64,000 nucleotides of DNA, from the NCBI RefSeq assembly GCF_037414475.1, contig NZ_CP147913.1:5516001-5580000 (forward strand), given 5' to 3'. The translations under genes were made by a program, and so were the position numbers. This stretch comes from Myxococcus stipitatus (lineage in GTDB: Bacteria; Myxococcota; Myxococcia; Myxococcales; Myxococcaceae). Numbering within the stretch: the stretch's first letter is position 1; every line of letters starts with the position of its first letter. A model generated the notes under the pieces. The model saw only the letters and a program-made list of their open reading frames with translations. It was not told the origin of the DNA and ran no database searches. Below, piece by piece: positions 55,341-64,000 of this stretch.

Positions 55341-56852
55341 ATGCGAAACCCGGTCGTGACGAGTTTGCTGGTGCTGTTGAGTCTGGCGGCGTGTGGCGCG
55401 GATTCACCGAGGCCGCCGCCCCCCAACTTCTGTCCGGAGCGTCCCGTGCGCCTGGTGCCCCGGGGGCCCGTGCCCCTGGCGCCGCGCTCGAGGCCCGTGC
55501 CCTTCGCCTTCCTGGCGAAGCGCGCCGCCGTGCCCCTGCTGGAGCGCGCGTCGGTCCAGGACCCCTCCGACCTGACGGATTGGGGCGGCTCGTGGTGGGC
55601 GTCGCCGTGTCTGATGGGCACGCCGGGGCTGGAGATGGCGACGCCTCGCGTGGGCGTGGCGGACGATGGCCGCGCGATGTCGGTGTGGATGGAGTGGGAT
55701 GGAGTCGACGAGTGGCTGTGGTTCAGCGAGTTCGTGCCGCAGACGGGGTGGACGCCCTCCGAGCGGATGAAGCTTCAGCGCGACCTCCCGGACGATGTGA
55801 TTCGCGTGCGCCAGCCCCAGGTCCTGGCGGGCGCGGACGGACGCATGCTCGCGATGTGGCTTCAGAGCGAGGGCTCCCACGCGGCGGAGCTGTGGTTCGC
55901 CGAGCACGTGCCGGGCGAGGGCTGGCACCCGCCCTCCCGCATGCTGGCCCGTCCGCTGGGGGATGTGACGTTCCTTCAGGCCGTGAGGGACTCGGCGGGC
56001 GTGGTGACGCTGGCGTGGACGCAGTTCGACGGAGACACGTTGAGCGAGAACGTCTGGGCCGCGCGAGGTGCTCCGGCGACGGGCTGGGGCGAGGCGCGCC
56101 GCATCGACACGGGCGTGCCGGGCTTCTCCGTGGAGCCGCAGCTCTCCGTGAGCGGCGACGGCCACGTCCTGGCGGGTTGGTACCGCTTCGATGAGATGGA
56201 GGGCTGGAGCGGCGCCTGGTTCAGCCGGTGGTCCTCCGCCGAAGGGTGGAGCGTGGCGGAGCGGCTCAGCCCCGAAGGCGTGGAGAGCTTCTTCGTGGAG
56301 CCGCTCGCGGGGCCGGCGGGCGCGGCGCTGGCGATGTGGAGCGAAGCGGGCGTGGCGAACGTGTCGCTGTGGGCGCGGCGCTTCGTGCCCGGCACCGGCT
56401 GGTCCGCGCCCGAGAAGGTGGAAGAGGCGCTGGGCAACTCCGCCATGGCCCAGGCCAGCGCGGAGAAGAACGGGCGCGCCATGGTGGTGTGGCCCCGCGC
56501 GAGGAGCGGCATCATCCGCGTGTCCGCGCGTCCCTATGACTTCTATCTCGGGTGGCGCGAGCGGCTGGACGTGGACCCGTCCCCCCTGGGCGGCGCCACG
56601 GACCCGCAGGTGGCGTCCTTGGGCCGGAACCAGGCGCTCGTGGTGTGGACGCGGGAGAAGGACGGCGAGCACCGCGTCGGCGCCAGCCGCTACATCCCGG
56701 GGACGGGGTGGGGGCGCACGGTGTGGCTCGACAACGTGCCCTCCTCGAGCAATGGCTTCCCTCAGGTCTCCGTGAACGGGGCCGGCATGGGCGTGGCCAC
56801 GTGGCTGCATGGGGGCGAGGTGCCGGGCATCGGCATCAGCGTCTTCCAGTAG
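55341..56852 (+). CDS. Lipoprotein with WD/Kelch-like propeller repeats
   Basis: 503 residues from ATG 55341 with AGGAG eight bases upstream. Lipobox LAAC (Cys18). After a Pro-rich linker the domain has ~7 repeats of the type gW..gR...G.....mW (VADDGRAMSVWMEWDG, AGADGRMLAMWLQSEG, VSGDGHVLAGWYRFD, AEKNGRAMVVWPRARSG, SLGRNQALVVWTREKDG), so a beta-propeller in the periplasm or at the outer membrane. Function unknown. It resembles the lipoprotein at 32756 in general organisation. Confidence 0.75.
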   Translation: MRNPVVTSLLVLLSLAACGADSPRPPPPNFCPERPVRLVPRGPVPLAPRSRPVPFAFLAKRAAVPLLERASVQDPSDLTDWGGSWWASPCLMGTPGLEMATPRVGVADDGRAMSVWMEWDGVDEWLWFSEFVPQTGWTPSERMKLQRDLPDDVIRVRQPQVLAGADGRMLAMWLQSEGSHAAELWFAEHVPGEGWHPPSRMLARPLGDVTFLQAVRDSAGVVTLAWTQFDGDTLSENVWAARGAPATGWGEARRIDTGVPGFSVEPQLSVSGDGHVLAGWYRFDEMEGWSGAWFSRWSSAEGWSVAERLSPEGVESFFVEPLAGPAGAALAMWSEAGVANVSLWARRFVPGTGWSAPEKVEEALGNSAMAQASAEKNGRAMVVWPRARSGIIRVSARPYDFYLGWRERLDVDPSPLGGATDPQVASLGRNQALVVWTREKDGEHRVGASRYIPGTGWGRTVWLDNVPSSSNGFPQVSVNGAGMGVATWLHGGEVPGIGISVFQ

Positions 56853-56896
56853 GCGCGCGTTGCCTGGAGGCGGCGGGTGGTCTTTCCTGCCGGGCG

Positions 56897-57847
56897 ATGC
56901 CTGGTGAGTTCGACTTCATCCGCCGCTTCTTGAGCCACTTCCCCAAGGCCCGCGTCCCGGTGGGCCCCGGGGATGATTGCGCGGTGCTCGCGCCTTCGCG
57001 CGGGCCTCTGTGTGTCACCACGGATTGCGTGGTGGAGGACGTGCACTTCACCCGCGCGTCCTTCTCTCCGGAGGACATCGGCCACAAGGCCCTCGCGGTG
57101 AACCTCTCCGACGTGGCCTCCATGGGCGCCACGCCGCGCTGGTTCCTGTGCTCGCTCGCGCTGCCCAAGGACTTCCCGCTCGCGCACCTGTCGGGGCTCG
57201 CGCGAGGCATGGCCGCGCTGGCGCGAGAGCACCGCATCGACCTGGTGGGCGGCAACTTCACCTCCGCGCGCGAGCTGTCCGTCACCATCACCGCCACCGG
57301 AGAGCTGTCCCACCCTCCGCTCACCCGCTCGGGTGCTCGGCCCGGCGACGGGCTCTATGTGTCTGGCACGCTGGGCGACGCGCGGCTGGGCCTGGCCCAC
57401 CTGCGGGCGGGTCTCACCCGAAGCGCCGCTGTGCGCCGGCAGCGCCGCCCCCAGCCTCGCGTGGCCCTGGGTCAGCTCGCGGCGCGGTTCGCATCCGCTG
57501 CACTGGATGTTTCCGATGGTCTTGCACAAGACCTGGGGCATCTGTGCACTGCCTCACAGGTGCGGGCCACGGTGGAGCTGGCGCGGCTGCCCATGTCGGC
57601 GGTGGTGCGACGGGAGCTGGGCCCGGAGGGGGCGCTGGCGGGAGGCGAGGACTACGAGCTGCTCTTGGCGGTGCCTTCTCGTCGAGGGCGGGCGTTCGAG
57701 CAGGCGTGTGTCCGGGCAGGCCATGTCGTCACCCGCGTGGGGGAGGTGAGCCGGGGGGCGGGGTGGGTGATCGTCGATGAAGACGGACGCGCGGTGCGGC
57801 GGCCGGGCGGGTTCGACCACTTCGGGTCCGCTTCCGGGGTGGATTGA
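56897..57847 (+). CDS. thiL: Thiamine-monophosphate kinase
   Basis: 316 residues. PurM-like/ThiL fold: GEFDFIRRFLSHFP, GPGDDCAVLAPSRGPLCVTTDCVVEDVHF (metal/ATP Asp cluster), KALAVNLSDVASMGATPRWFL, VGGNFTSARELSVTITATGEL, ALDVSDGLAQDLGHLC, and AGGEDYELL. It makes thiamine diphosphate, the active cofactor, from the monophosphate. It is in the same direction as the dif operon, 60 bp upstream of its first gene, and could share the transcript. Confidence 0.92.
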   Translation: MPGEFDFIRRFLSHFPKARVPVGPGDDCAVLAPSRGPLCVTTDCVVEDVHFTRASFSPEDIGHKALAVNLSDVASMGATPRWFLCSLALPKDFPLAHLSGLARGMAALAREHRIDLVGGNFTSARELSVTITATGELSHPPLTRSGARPGDGLYVSGTLGDARLGLAHLRAGLTRSAAVRRQRRPQPRVALGQLAARFASAALDVSDGLAQDLGHLCTASQVRATVELARLPMSAVVRRELGPEGALAGGEDYELLLAVPSRRGRAFEQACVRAGHVVTRVGEVSRGAGWVIVDEDGRAVRRPGGFDHFGSASGVD

Positions 57848-57907
57848 CCGTGCCCGAGAGCAAGGCTAAACCCAGGGCGCGTTCGCACCTCCCCCGAAAG
57901 CAACCCT

Positions 57908-59290
57908 GTGCGCCGTCCCCTACGTGACGACACTGCCCCTGGATTGACTCCCCGCCGCGAGCCCGTGCAGCGGCTGCTGCGCGCGGTGGACGGTCCTCGC
58001 GCGACGCGTGAGGTCTCGCTCCACCGGCGGATTCTCAACGGCTACGTGGTCCTGGGGCTCCTGCTCACCGTCTGGATGTTCACCTCGGACGTGTTGTTCC
58101 GGGAGCTGAGCCCGGGCCCGGCGGTGTGGAAGGACGTGCTGCGCGTGGGCGTGGCCATCCTCATCACCGGCGTGGCGGCGGCGCTCTTGCCCTCGCTGCT
58201 CGCGCGAGTGACTCGCGTGAAGGTGCTCAGCCGCTCCGCGTACGAGATTTCGCAGGGTGACTTGTCCAAGCCCGTGGCCGCCGAGGGTGGCCGGATGCGG
58301 GATGAAATCGACGAGCTGACGGGCGCCATCATCCGCATGCAGGAGAACCTGCGCGAGCTGGTGGGCAAGATTCAGGAGACGGCGAAGAGCGTGGCCGACA
58401 CGGCCATCGACCTGCAGCGCTCCGCGGAGAACGTCAACGGCTCCACGGAGGAAGTGGGCTCGTCGATGAACATCATCGCGAGCGGCGCGGAGTCGCAGTC
58501 GCAGCTGGTCTCCAAGGCATCCAAGGTCATCACGGAGATGGCCAGCAGCATCCAGCGCACGACGGTGAGCGCGGAGGACGCGGCGCGCACCACGGCGGAG
58601 ACGAGCAGCGCGGCGGAGGACGGCTCCAAGGCGGCGCGGCTCGCGGGCGACAAGGTGAAGAAGGTCTTCAACCGCATCGAGTCCGCCAGCCAGCAGGTGT
58701 TCGCGTTTGGAGAGAAGACGCAGGAGATCTCCAAGATCGTCGACGCGATTACACAGGTGGCGCAGCAGACGAACCTCTTGGCGCTCAACGCCACCATCGA
58801 GGCGGCGCGCGCGGGTGAGTACGGCCGTGGCTTCGCCGTCGTCGCGGACGAAGTGCGCAAGCTGGCGGAGAGCGCGGGCCGCTCCGCGGAGCAGATCTCC
58901 AAGCTGGCGCGCGACATCTCCGGCCAGTCCACCTCCGTGGTGAGCGCCATGCGCGAGGGCATCGCCGAGCTGGCCGAGGGCCGCGAGGACCTGACCAACA
59001 TCGTGCGCTCCATGGGCGCCATCACCGACACCATCCGCAAGGGCTCCGAGAAGGTGCACCTCATCTCCGAGAGCGCCCGCGAGCAGCACAAGGGCAGCGA
59101 GGAGATGGTGACGGCCATCGAGGAGATCAAGCTGGTGGCGCGCAACAACGCGGCCTCCACCGAGGCCATCCAGTCCGTCATCCAGGAGCAGACCGCCGCC
59201 GTGTCCCGGATGACGTCGCTGGCCAGCGAGCTGACCAACCTGTCCGTCGAGCTGCAGAGCGTGGTGCGCAGCTTCCGCCTGGGACCATGA
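57908..59290 (+). CDS. difA: Methyl-accepting chemotaxis protein, DifA-type
   Basis: 460 residues from GTG 57908. Two membrane segments ([18 protein letters not shown] and [15 protein letters not shown]) enclose only ~15 residues outside the membrane, then HAMP ([19 protein letters not shown]) and the long signalling coiled coil with the hairpin tip [38 protein letters not shown] region. In the Dif pathway of Myxococcus, DifA is the transducer for exopolysaccharide control, known for a small periplasmic part. Starts the cluster; overlaps difB by 4 bp. Confidence 0.88.
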   Translation: MRRPLRDDTAPGLTPRREPVQRLLRAVDGPRATREVSLHRRILNGYVVLGLLLTVWMFTSDVLFRELSPGPAVWKDVLRVGVAILITGVAAALLPSLLARVTRVKVLSRSAYEISQGDLSKPVAAEGGRMRDEIDELTGAIIRMQENLRELVGKIQETAKSVADTAIDLQRSAENVNGSTEEVGSSMNIIASGAESQSQLVSKASKVITEMASSIQRTTVSAEDAARTTAETSSAAEDGSKAARLAGDKVKKVFNRIESASQQVFAFGEKTQEISKIVDAITQVAQQTNLLALNATIEAARAGEYGRGFAVVADEVRKLAESAGRSAEQISKLARDISGQSTSVVSAMREGIAELAEGREDLTNIVRSMGAITDTIRKGSEKVHLISESAREQHKGSEEMVTAIEEIKLVARNNAASTEAIQSVIQEQTAAVSRMTSLASELTNLSVELQSVVRSFRLGP

Positions 59291-59871
59291 GCGCGACCTC
59301 CAATGCCCGGCTGCGCGCCGCCGAGGACCGGCTGCGCGAGGTGATGTTGTCTTTCCCCGAGGTCACGGAGGAGTTTCCGTGGGGCCATCGCACCGGCAAG
59401 GTGCGGGGGAAGATGTTCGCCATCCTGGTGCTGGATGAGCGGGGGCTGAACGTCACCACCAAGCTGCCCGAATCCCATGAAGCCGCGCTGATGTTCCCCT
59501 TCGCCGAGCCCACCGGTTATGGCCTGGGCAAGAGCGGCTGGGTGTCCGCGCGCTTCGCCCCGGGTCAGGATGTTCCCGTGGAGCTCATGGCCCAGTGGAT
59601 GCGCGAGAGCTTCCACGCCGTGGCGCCCAAGGCCGTGCTCAAGGCGGTCCAGATGGCCCCAGCGCGTTCGCCCCAGGTGAAGAAGTCCACCCTGGCGAAG
59701 AAGAGCGGGCAGGCGGCGGCTCCCGCGAAGAGGCAGGCTGCGGCGAAGAAGGTGGCCGGGAAGCAGGCTCCGGCCCGGAAGGCCGCGGCGAAGAAGAAGG
59801 CTCCGGCGAAGAAAGGGGTGCCTGGGGTGAAGCGGGCCCGCACGCCGCGGCGCGCCAGGGTGCAAGGCTAG
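59287..59871 (+). CDS. difB: MmcQ/YjbR-like protein with basic tail, DifB-type
   Basis: 194 residues; ATG overlaps the difA stop. Residues 10-125 match the MmcQ/YjbR family ([55 protein letters not shown]). The remaining ~70 residues form a Lys/Ala-rich tail ([27 protein letters not shown]) that would bind nucleic acid or acidic polymers. In Myxococcus difB lies between difA and difC; its biochemical role is not settled. MmcQ/YjbR proteins are DNA-binding-like small folds. Confidence 0.8.
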   Translation: MSATSNARLRAAEDRLREVMLSFPEVTEEFPWGHRTGKVRGKMFAILVLDERGLNVTTKLPESHEAALMFPFAEPTGYGLGKSGWVSARFAPGQDVPVELMAQWMRESFHAVAPKAVLKAVQMAPARSPQVKKSTLAKKSGQAAAPAKRQAAAKKVAGKQAPARKAAAKKKAPAKKGVPGVKRARTPRRARVQG

Positions 59872-59923
59872 CGTGGGACACCGGCGCTTGGCGCCACTGT
59901 AAAACTGATACAACACGGCCTCT

Positions 59924-60346
59924 GTGCGGCACGTCATCTTCCGGGTGGAGAAAGAGCGCTACGGGTTGCCGCTATCCGCGGTGCGGGAGGTCGTCGTGCC
60001 TCCCGAGCGGTTCACCCGGGTTCCGCGCGCGCCCGCTGCGATTACCGGGGTGATGAACCTGCGGGGGCGGGTGGTGACGGTGGTGGAGTTGCGGCAGTTG
60101 TTGGGGTTGCCGGACGGTGCCACCCCTTCGTCCCGCGTGGTTCTTCTGGACCGGGGCCGGAGGGATCTGGGACTGTTGGTGACGGACGTGGATGGAATCG
60201 AAGCGGTGGAGCGGGTGAGTACGGCGCCAGGGAAGCTGACGCCGGCCATCCGAGGCGTTGCACGGTTGGGTGGGTTGGGAGTGACGGTGCTGGACCCGGA
60301 GGGCCTGGACGCCGCGGTGGTTGCCTTGTTCACCCATTCCAAGTGA
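59924..60346 (+). CDS. difC: CheW-like coupling protein, DifC-type
   Basis: 140 residues from GTG 59924. CheW fold: [59 protein letters not shown] and [26 protein letters not shown]. It links the MCP to the CheA-type kinase. A 52-bp gap after difB contains AT-rich bases (CTGTAAAACTGATACAAC) that might serve as an internal promoter. Confidence 0.88.
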   Translation: MRHVIFRVEKERYGLPLSAVREVVVPPERFTRVPRAPAAITGVMNLRGRVVTVVELRQLLGLPDGATPSSRVVLLDRGRRDLGLLVTDVDGIEAVERVSTAPGKLTPAIRGVARLGGLGVTVLDPEGLDAAVVALFTHSK

Positions 60347-60421
60347 GTAGCCCCCTGGAAAGCGCGGGTGATAGTGTCCGCGCTCCTCTAGGCAAGGCGA
60401 TTCGGAGGCGGAGTTCTTCAC

Positions 60422-60790
60422 ATGGCTAAGCGGGTCCTGGTCGTCGACGATGCCATCTTCATGCGCAACATGATCAAGGACATCTTCGCGTCTGGAGGGT
60501 TCGAGGTCGTCGGTGAAGCGGCCAATGGCCTGGAGGCGGTGGAGAAGTACAAGGAGCTCAAGCCCGACCTCACGACGATGGACATCGTGATGCCGTTCAA
60601 GAGCGGCATCGAGGCGACGCGGGAGATCATCAAGCACGACAGCAGCGCGGTGGTCATCATGTGCTCCGCGCTGGGGCAGGAGAGCCTGGTGATGGAGGCC
60701 ATCGAGGCGGGCGCCTCGGACTTCATCGTCAAGCCGTTCCGCGCCGAGGACGTGTTGGCGGTGGTGAAGAAGGTCCTGGGAGAGGCGTGA
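60422..60790 (+). CDS. difD: CheY-like single-domain response regulator, DifD-type
   Basis: 122 residues, a stand-alone receiver. Acidic pair Asp9-Asp10, phospho-acceptor Asp54 in TTMDIVMPF, Lys104 in IVKPF, Ser in IMCSAL. In the Myxococcus Dif system DifD diverts phosphate from the kinase and reduces exopolysaccharide output. Upstream 75-bp gap. Confidence 0.92.
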   Translation: MAKRVLVVDDAIFMRNMIKDIFASGGFEVVGEAANGLEAVEKYKELKPDLTTMDIVMPFKSGIEATREIIKHDSSAVVIMCSALGQESLVMEAIEAGASDFIVKPFRAEDVLAVVKKVLGEA

Positions 60791-60839
60791 GCGTCATCGC
60801 CCTCGGGCGGAGTCGCGGCGCTTCCTGGCGAGGTCGGGC

Positions 60840-63287
60840 ATGACGATGGACATGTCCCGTTACCTGGGCCTCTTCATTTCAGAGGCCACCGAGCACTTGG
60901 AGTCGCTCGGACGGGACCTGGTGCAACTGGAGCGGGAAGGCTCCTCGAGCGCGGTGGACTCGATGTTCCGCCATGCCCACTCGGTGAAGGGCATGGCGTC
61001 GTCGATGGGCTTCGAGTCCATCGCCATCCTCGCGCACCGGGTGGAAGACCTGGTCGATGCCGTGCGGCAGGACCGGGGCCGGTTGGACCGGGACCTGGTG
61101 GACCTGCTGCTGAGCGCCTCGGACACGCTGCTGGCGCAGGTGCGCGCCGTGGCCGAGGGACGCCAGCCCGACGACGCGGCGCTGCTCCTGACGCAGCTGG
61201 GCCAGCGCGTCACCTTGATGACGGGCCACGCGCCGACCGCGACCCGCGTCGCCAAGGTGACCGTGCTCAAGTCCGAGGGTTCCGACGGGAGCGATGGCTC
61301 CTCGGGAACGTCGGGCGGTGGCGATCCTTCAGGTTCGTCGGGCGGAGCGGGTCCGGGCACCACGGGTTCGTCGGGCGGAGCGGGTCCGGGCACCACGGGT
61401 TCGTCGGGTGGCGGCGCAGGATCGGGCTCCACGGGGACCTCGAGTGGTGGTGAGGCATCAGGCTCCACGGGTTCATCGAGCGGTGGCACTCCGTCAGGAC
61501 CGACGGGAGGCGGAGCAGGCTCCGCTGCCTCGAGTGAGCCGAGCGGTAGCGCGACCTCCACGGCAGCCGGAAGCTCCGGTGGAAGCGCGGCGACCTCCGT
61601 CCCGCCCCGGATGACCACGGCGGAAGGCGGCGTGCGAGGCGTACTGGGCATCGGCGCGCCGCCCGCTTCCCCCTCCAACGGCAACGTCTCCACGGGAACG
61701 CCTCCCGCAATCGCGGAGGCCTCATCGAACGATCTCGGCGCGGCGCTCAAGTCGGCCTCGGGTGGCGCGCTCCCCGGGGAACGTGCCGAGGAGGGACGCG
61801 GCTCCACTCAGCGCTGGGCGGTGCGCCTGCGAATCTCCCCCACGTGCCAGGTGCCCGGCGTGCGCGCCTTCCTGGTGCACAAGCGCCTCACCAACCTGGG
61901 CACGCTGGTGGACCTGCGGCCCGCGCTGGAGGAGCTGAAGGCGGGCCGCATCCCGGACGGCTACATCCAGGCGGAGCTGGAGACGTCCGTGGGCGAGGCG
62001 GGCATCCACGCGTCGCTGAAGAACGTGGCGGAGGTCGATGTCGTCTCCGTGAAGCCCGCGGTGGCCGCTCCGGTCCCCGCCGTTGTCCCCTCCGCGACGG
62101 GGGAGGGGGGCCGCGCGACGGGAGACTCCTCCTCGCGCACGGTCCGCGTGCGCACGGAGCTGCTGGACTACTTCCTCGACACGGTGGGCGAGCTGATGCT
62201 CGCCACGGCGCGCCTGCGTGAAGTGGGCAAGGTGCTGCCGGAGACCGTGCGCCCCGCGCTGGAGGAGGGGGTCTACCGGCTGCATACGCTGGTGAAGGAC
62301 CTGCACGACAAGGTGATGACCGCGCGCATGACGCCGCTGTCGCTCATCACCGACCGCCTGCCACGCGCGGCCCGGGACATCGCCCGGCGCAAGGAGCGCG
62401 AGGTCGACCTGGTCATCACGGGCGCGGAAATCGAGCTCGACCGCGCCATCCTCGACGAGCTGTCCGACCCGCTGCTGCACCTGCTGCGCAACTGCATCGA
62501 CCACGGCCTGGAGTCCCCCGACGAGCGCGTCGCCGCGAAGAAGGGCCCGCGCGGGCGCGTGCTCGTGGCCGTCAAGCGCGCCAGGGACCGCGTCATCATC
62601 GAACTGGAAGACGACGGCCGGGGCATGAACGCCACGAAGCTGAAGACCGCGGCGATATCGCGCGGACTTCTGACGCCGGAGCTCGCCGCGCGCATGACGG
62701 ACCGCGAGGCCTTCATGCTCTCGTGCCTGCCGGGCGTGTCCACGGCGAAGGACGTGACGGATATCTCCGGCCGCGGCGTGGGCATGGACGCCGTCAAGCG
62801 CGTGGTGGAGAGCGTGGGTGGCACGCTCGAAATCGACAGCGAGCCGGGCCGAGGCACCCGCTTCACCCTGCGGCTCCCGCTGACGGTGGCCGTGGTGCAC
62901 CTGCTGCTGGTGGAGGTGGGCGAGGAGGTCTTCGGCCTGCCCATCGCCAAGGTGGTGGGCGCCACGGAAGCGGACAGCGAGGCGCTCAGCCGCAGCCGCG
63001 AGACGGCGCTGTTGCCCCACGGCAGCTCGCTGTTGCCCGTGCATGCGTTGGACACGCTCGTCGGGGTGCCGGCGCCGGGGCTGCGGGGTGTGCGTCCCTT
63101 CGTGGTGATGGAGGGTGACTCCGGACGGGTGGCGTTGGGTGTGGACCGGCTGCTCGGGCAGGAGGAAGTGGTGCTCAAGCCGCTGTCGCGGCCGCTGGAT
63201 TTGCTGCCGGGGCTCTCCGGAGTGACCATCCTGGGTAGCGGCCGTCCGGTCTTCATCCTGGATGTGCCGAGGTTACTGTCCGCGTGA
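60840..63287 (+). CDS. difE: CheA-type histidine kinase, DifE-type
   Basis: 815 residues. P1 Hpt with His47 in RHAHSVKGMASSMGF; a ~180-residue Gly/Ser/Thr-rich linker (about 140-310) that includes two 33-bp DNA repeats; a central acidic/regulatory region; P3 dimerisation and P4 ATPase (LLRNCIDHGLESPDER, VIIELEDDGRGM, DISGRGVGMDAVKRVVESVGG); P5 CheW-like (AVVHLLLVEVGEEVFGLPIAKVVG). There is no P2 CheY-binding domain of the usual sort. It phosphorylates CheY-type regulators on input from DifA/DifC. The stop overlaps the start of the CheC gene. Confidence 0.92.
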   Translation: MTMDMSRYLGLFISEATEHLESLGRDLVQLEREGSSSAVDSMFRHAHSVKGMASSMGFESIAILAHRVEDLVDAVRQDRGRLDRDLVDLLLSASDTLLAQVRAVAEGRQPDDAALLLTQLGQRVTLMTGHAPTATRVAKVTVLKSEGSDGSDGSSGTSGGGDPSGSSGGAGPGTTGSSGGAGPGTTGSSGGGAGSGSTGTSSGGEASGSTGSSSGGTPSGPTGGGAGSAASSEPSGSATSTAAGSSGGSAATSVPPRMTTAEGGVRGVLGIGAPPASPSNGNVSTGTPPAIAEASSNDLGAALKSASGGALPGERAEEGRGSTQRWAVRLRISPTCQVPGVRAFLVHKRLTNLGTLVDLRPALEELKAGRIPDGYIQAELETSVGEAGIHASLKNVAEVDVVSVKPAVAAPVPAVVPSATGEGGRATGDSSSRTVRVRTELLDYFLDTVGELMLATARLREVGKVLPETVRPALEEGVYRLHTLVKDLHDKVMTARMTPLSLITDRLPRAARDIARRKEREVDLVITGAEIELDRAILDELSDPLLHLLRNCIDHGLESPDERVAAKKGPRGRVLVAVKRARDRVIIELEDDGRGMNATKLKTAAISRGLLTPELAARMTDREAFMLSCLPGVSTAKDVTDISGRGVGMDAVKRVVESVGGTLEIDSEPGRGTRFTLRLPLTVAVVHLLLVEVGEEVFGLPIAKVVGATEADSEALSRSRETALLPHGSSLLPVHALDTLVGVPAPGLRGVRPFVVMEGDSGRVALGVDRLLGQEEVVLKPLSRPLDLLPGLSGVTILGSGRPVFILDVPRLLSA
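61332..61397 (+). repeat. Two 33-bp tandem repeats in the difE linker
   Basis: GGTTCGTCGGGCGGAGCGGG followed by 13 more bases repeats exactly (61332-61364 and 61365-61397) and starts again partially at 61398. It encodes GSSGGAGPGTT units of the flexible linker; length may vary between strains. Confidence 0.8.
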
Positions 63288-63883
63288 GCCTCTCCCTTCC
63301 CAGCGACGCGCAGCTCGATGCCCTGCGCGAAGTGGCCAACATCGGCTGTGGCCATGCCGCCAACGCGCTCTCCCGGTTGATGGGAGGGCGTCAGGTGGAC
63401 CTGTCCGTTCCCCGGGTGCTGCTCGCGGGGCCGGAGGACGCGGCGGGGATGCTGGGCGGTGACGCCCCCGCCGTGGCGGCCTGGCTCTCCATCACCGGGG
63501 CCCTGCGTGGGGTGATGATGCTCGGGCTGTCCCAGGCGGATGGACAGGCCTTGGAGACCTTGCTGCTGGGCGGGCAGCCGGCCGGGCAGGAGGAGCGCGA
63601 CAGCGCGGTGTCGGAGGCCGCCAACATCGTCGCGAGCGCCTGTCTGTCCGCCATCGGCAAGCTGACGTCGTGGCGGCTGATGCCGTCGGTGCCCACGCTG
63701 CGGCGGGGAATCGCGCGGGTGCTGGTGGACGCGGCGGTGTCCCAGGTGGAGGGTGACGCGAGCCCCGTGGTGGTGCTGGAGGCGCGCTTCATGGCGGCGT
63801 CGACGCCCCCGGTGAGCGGGCAGCTTCTGTTGGTGCTGGAGCGGGAGAGCTCGCGAGCGCTGCTGGCGCGGCTGGGCGTGTAG
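63284..63883 (+). CDS. difG: CheC-type CheY phosphatase, DifG-type
   Basis: 199 residues from GTG 63284, overlapping the difE stop. Both CheC active-site helices are present: LREVANIGCGHAANALSRLM (Glu, Asn) and SAVSEAANIVASACLSAIGKLT (Glu, Asn), each followed by a Pro. CheC proteins dephosphorylate CheY-P. In the Dif system DifG speeds removal of phosphate from DifD. It ends the cluster; no cheR or cheB lies nearby. Confidence 0.88.
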   Translation: MSLSLPSDAQLDALREVANIGCGHAANALSRLMGGRQVDLSVPRVLLAGPEDAAGMLGGDAPAVAAWLSITGALRGVMMLGLSQADGQALETLLLGGQPAGQEERDSAVSEAANIVASACLSAIGKLTSWRLMPSVPTLRRGIARVLVDAAVSQVEGDASPVVVLEARFMAASTPPVSGQLLLVLERESSRALLARLGV

Positions 63884-63908
63884 CCCGTTTCGGGGTAGAC
63901 GGGCCCCC

Positions 63909-64000
63909 ATGGACGAGAAGTCGCTGAAGCAGCTCCTGGGGAGTGTGAAGTCGGGCCGCGTCTCGGTGGATGACGCCGTGGGCAAGCTCAAGGACCTGCC
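63909..64000 (+). CDS. larB: LarB (nickel-pincer cofactor synthesis), 3' end beyond the window
   Basis: Only the first 31 codons are seen: MDEKSLKQLLGSVKSGRVSVDDAVGKLKDLP, which matches the start of LarB, an AIR-carboxylase-like enzyme that carboxylates nicotinic acid adenine dinucleotide for the nickel-pincer cofactor of lactate racemase. Twenty-five bases after the CheC stop. Confidence 0.6.
   Translation, partial: MDEKSLKQLLGSVKSGRVSVDDAVGKLKDL

Overview
This GC-rich window looks like a chromosomal segment of a fruiting myxobacterium (Myxococcaceae, Myxococcus/Corallococcus/Pyxidicoccus type). The signs are a SitA-type polymorphic toxin lipoprotein, a dif-type chemosensory operon, tandem PilT paralogues, a MglA-like GTPase, a Ser/Thr kinase paired with a sigma factor, very large hybrid histidine kinases and many lipoproteins. 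Third codon positions are strongly G/C throughout. I saw no tRNA, rRNA, CRISPR array, transposase or phage gene.

Layout. 1-7,000: two trigger-factor-like paralogues (the first cut by the window edge) enclose a DUF1684 protein, a solo 2-oxoacid-dehydrogenase acyltransferase, a toxin/immunity pair and an Ala/Gly-rich protein. An 18-bp direct repeat exactly brackets the toxin/immunity pair, and the distal repeat still carries what reads as the original 3' end of the acyltransferase gene. The pair therefore looks like an inserted cassette. 7,000-10,020: small membrane and envelope proteins and a cyclic-phosphate-processing receiver protein. 10,223-19,725: a 2,467-residue poly-HAMP hybrid kinase with fourteen 92-residue repeats and three receivers, then a REC-PAS-PAS kinase. 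19,746-30,580: an envelope protein, a DMT exporter, HrcA, a lipid kinase, a basic histone-like protein, a HAD phosphatase, two lipoproteins and a site-2 protease with a zinc-ribbon partner. 30,713-38,191: a DinG-type helicase, a lipoprotein, a TonB-dependent receptor, a truncated LysR gene, methionine aminopeptidase and an acetyltransferase.

38,204-49,639: an unknown protein, two adjacent PilT-like ATPases, an acetyltransferase, a MglA-like GTPase overlapping a PocR-domain histidine kinase, a NYN nuclease, and a divergent sigma factor/kinase pair in which the kinase carries an anti-sigma-type zinc finger. 49,750-51,070: a VOC/ArsR/SRPBCC operon with a palindrome inside its promoter. 51,462-56,852: a haem-motif lipoprotein, a secreted protein ending in a Hint autoprocessing domain, and a WD-like lipoprotein. 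56,897-64,000: thiL, the difABCDEG-like operon, and the start of larB.

How the parts fit. The dif-like operon (MCP, MmcQ-like protein, CheW, CheY, CheA, CheC, no CheR/CheB) is the known myxobacterial circuit controlling exopolysaccharide. The PilT paralogues and the MglA-like GTPase with its co-encoded kinase also belong to surface motility and polarity, so the right half is rich in motility signalling. The left half holds the kin-discrimination cassette and the large sensor kinases. All functional statements are read from sequence motifs and family knowledge; no database search was run.
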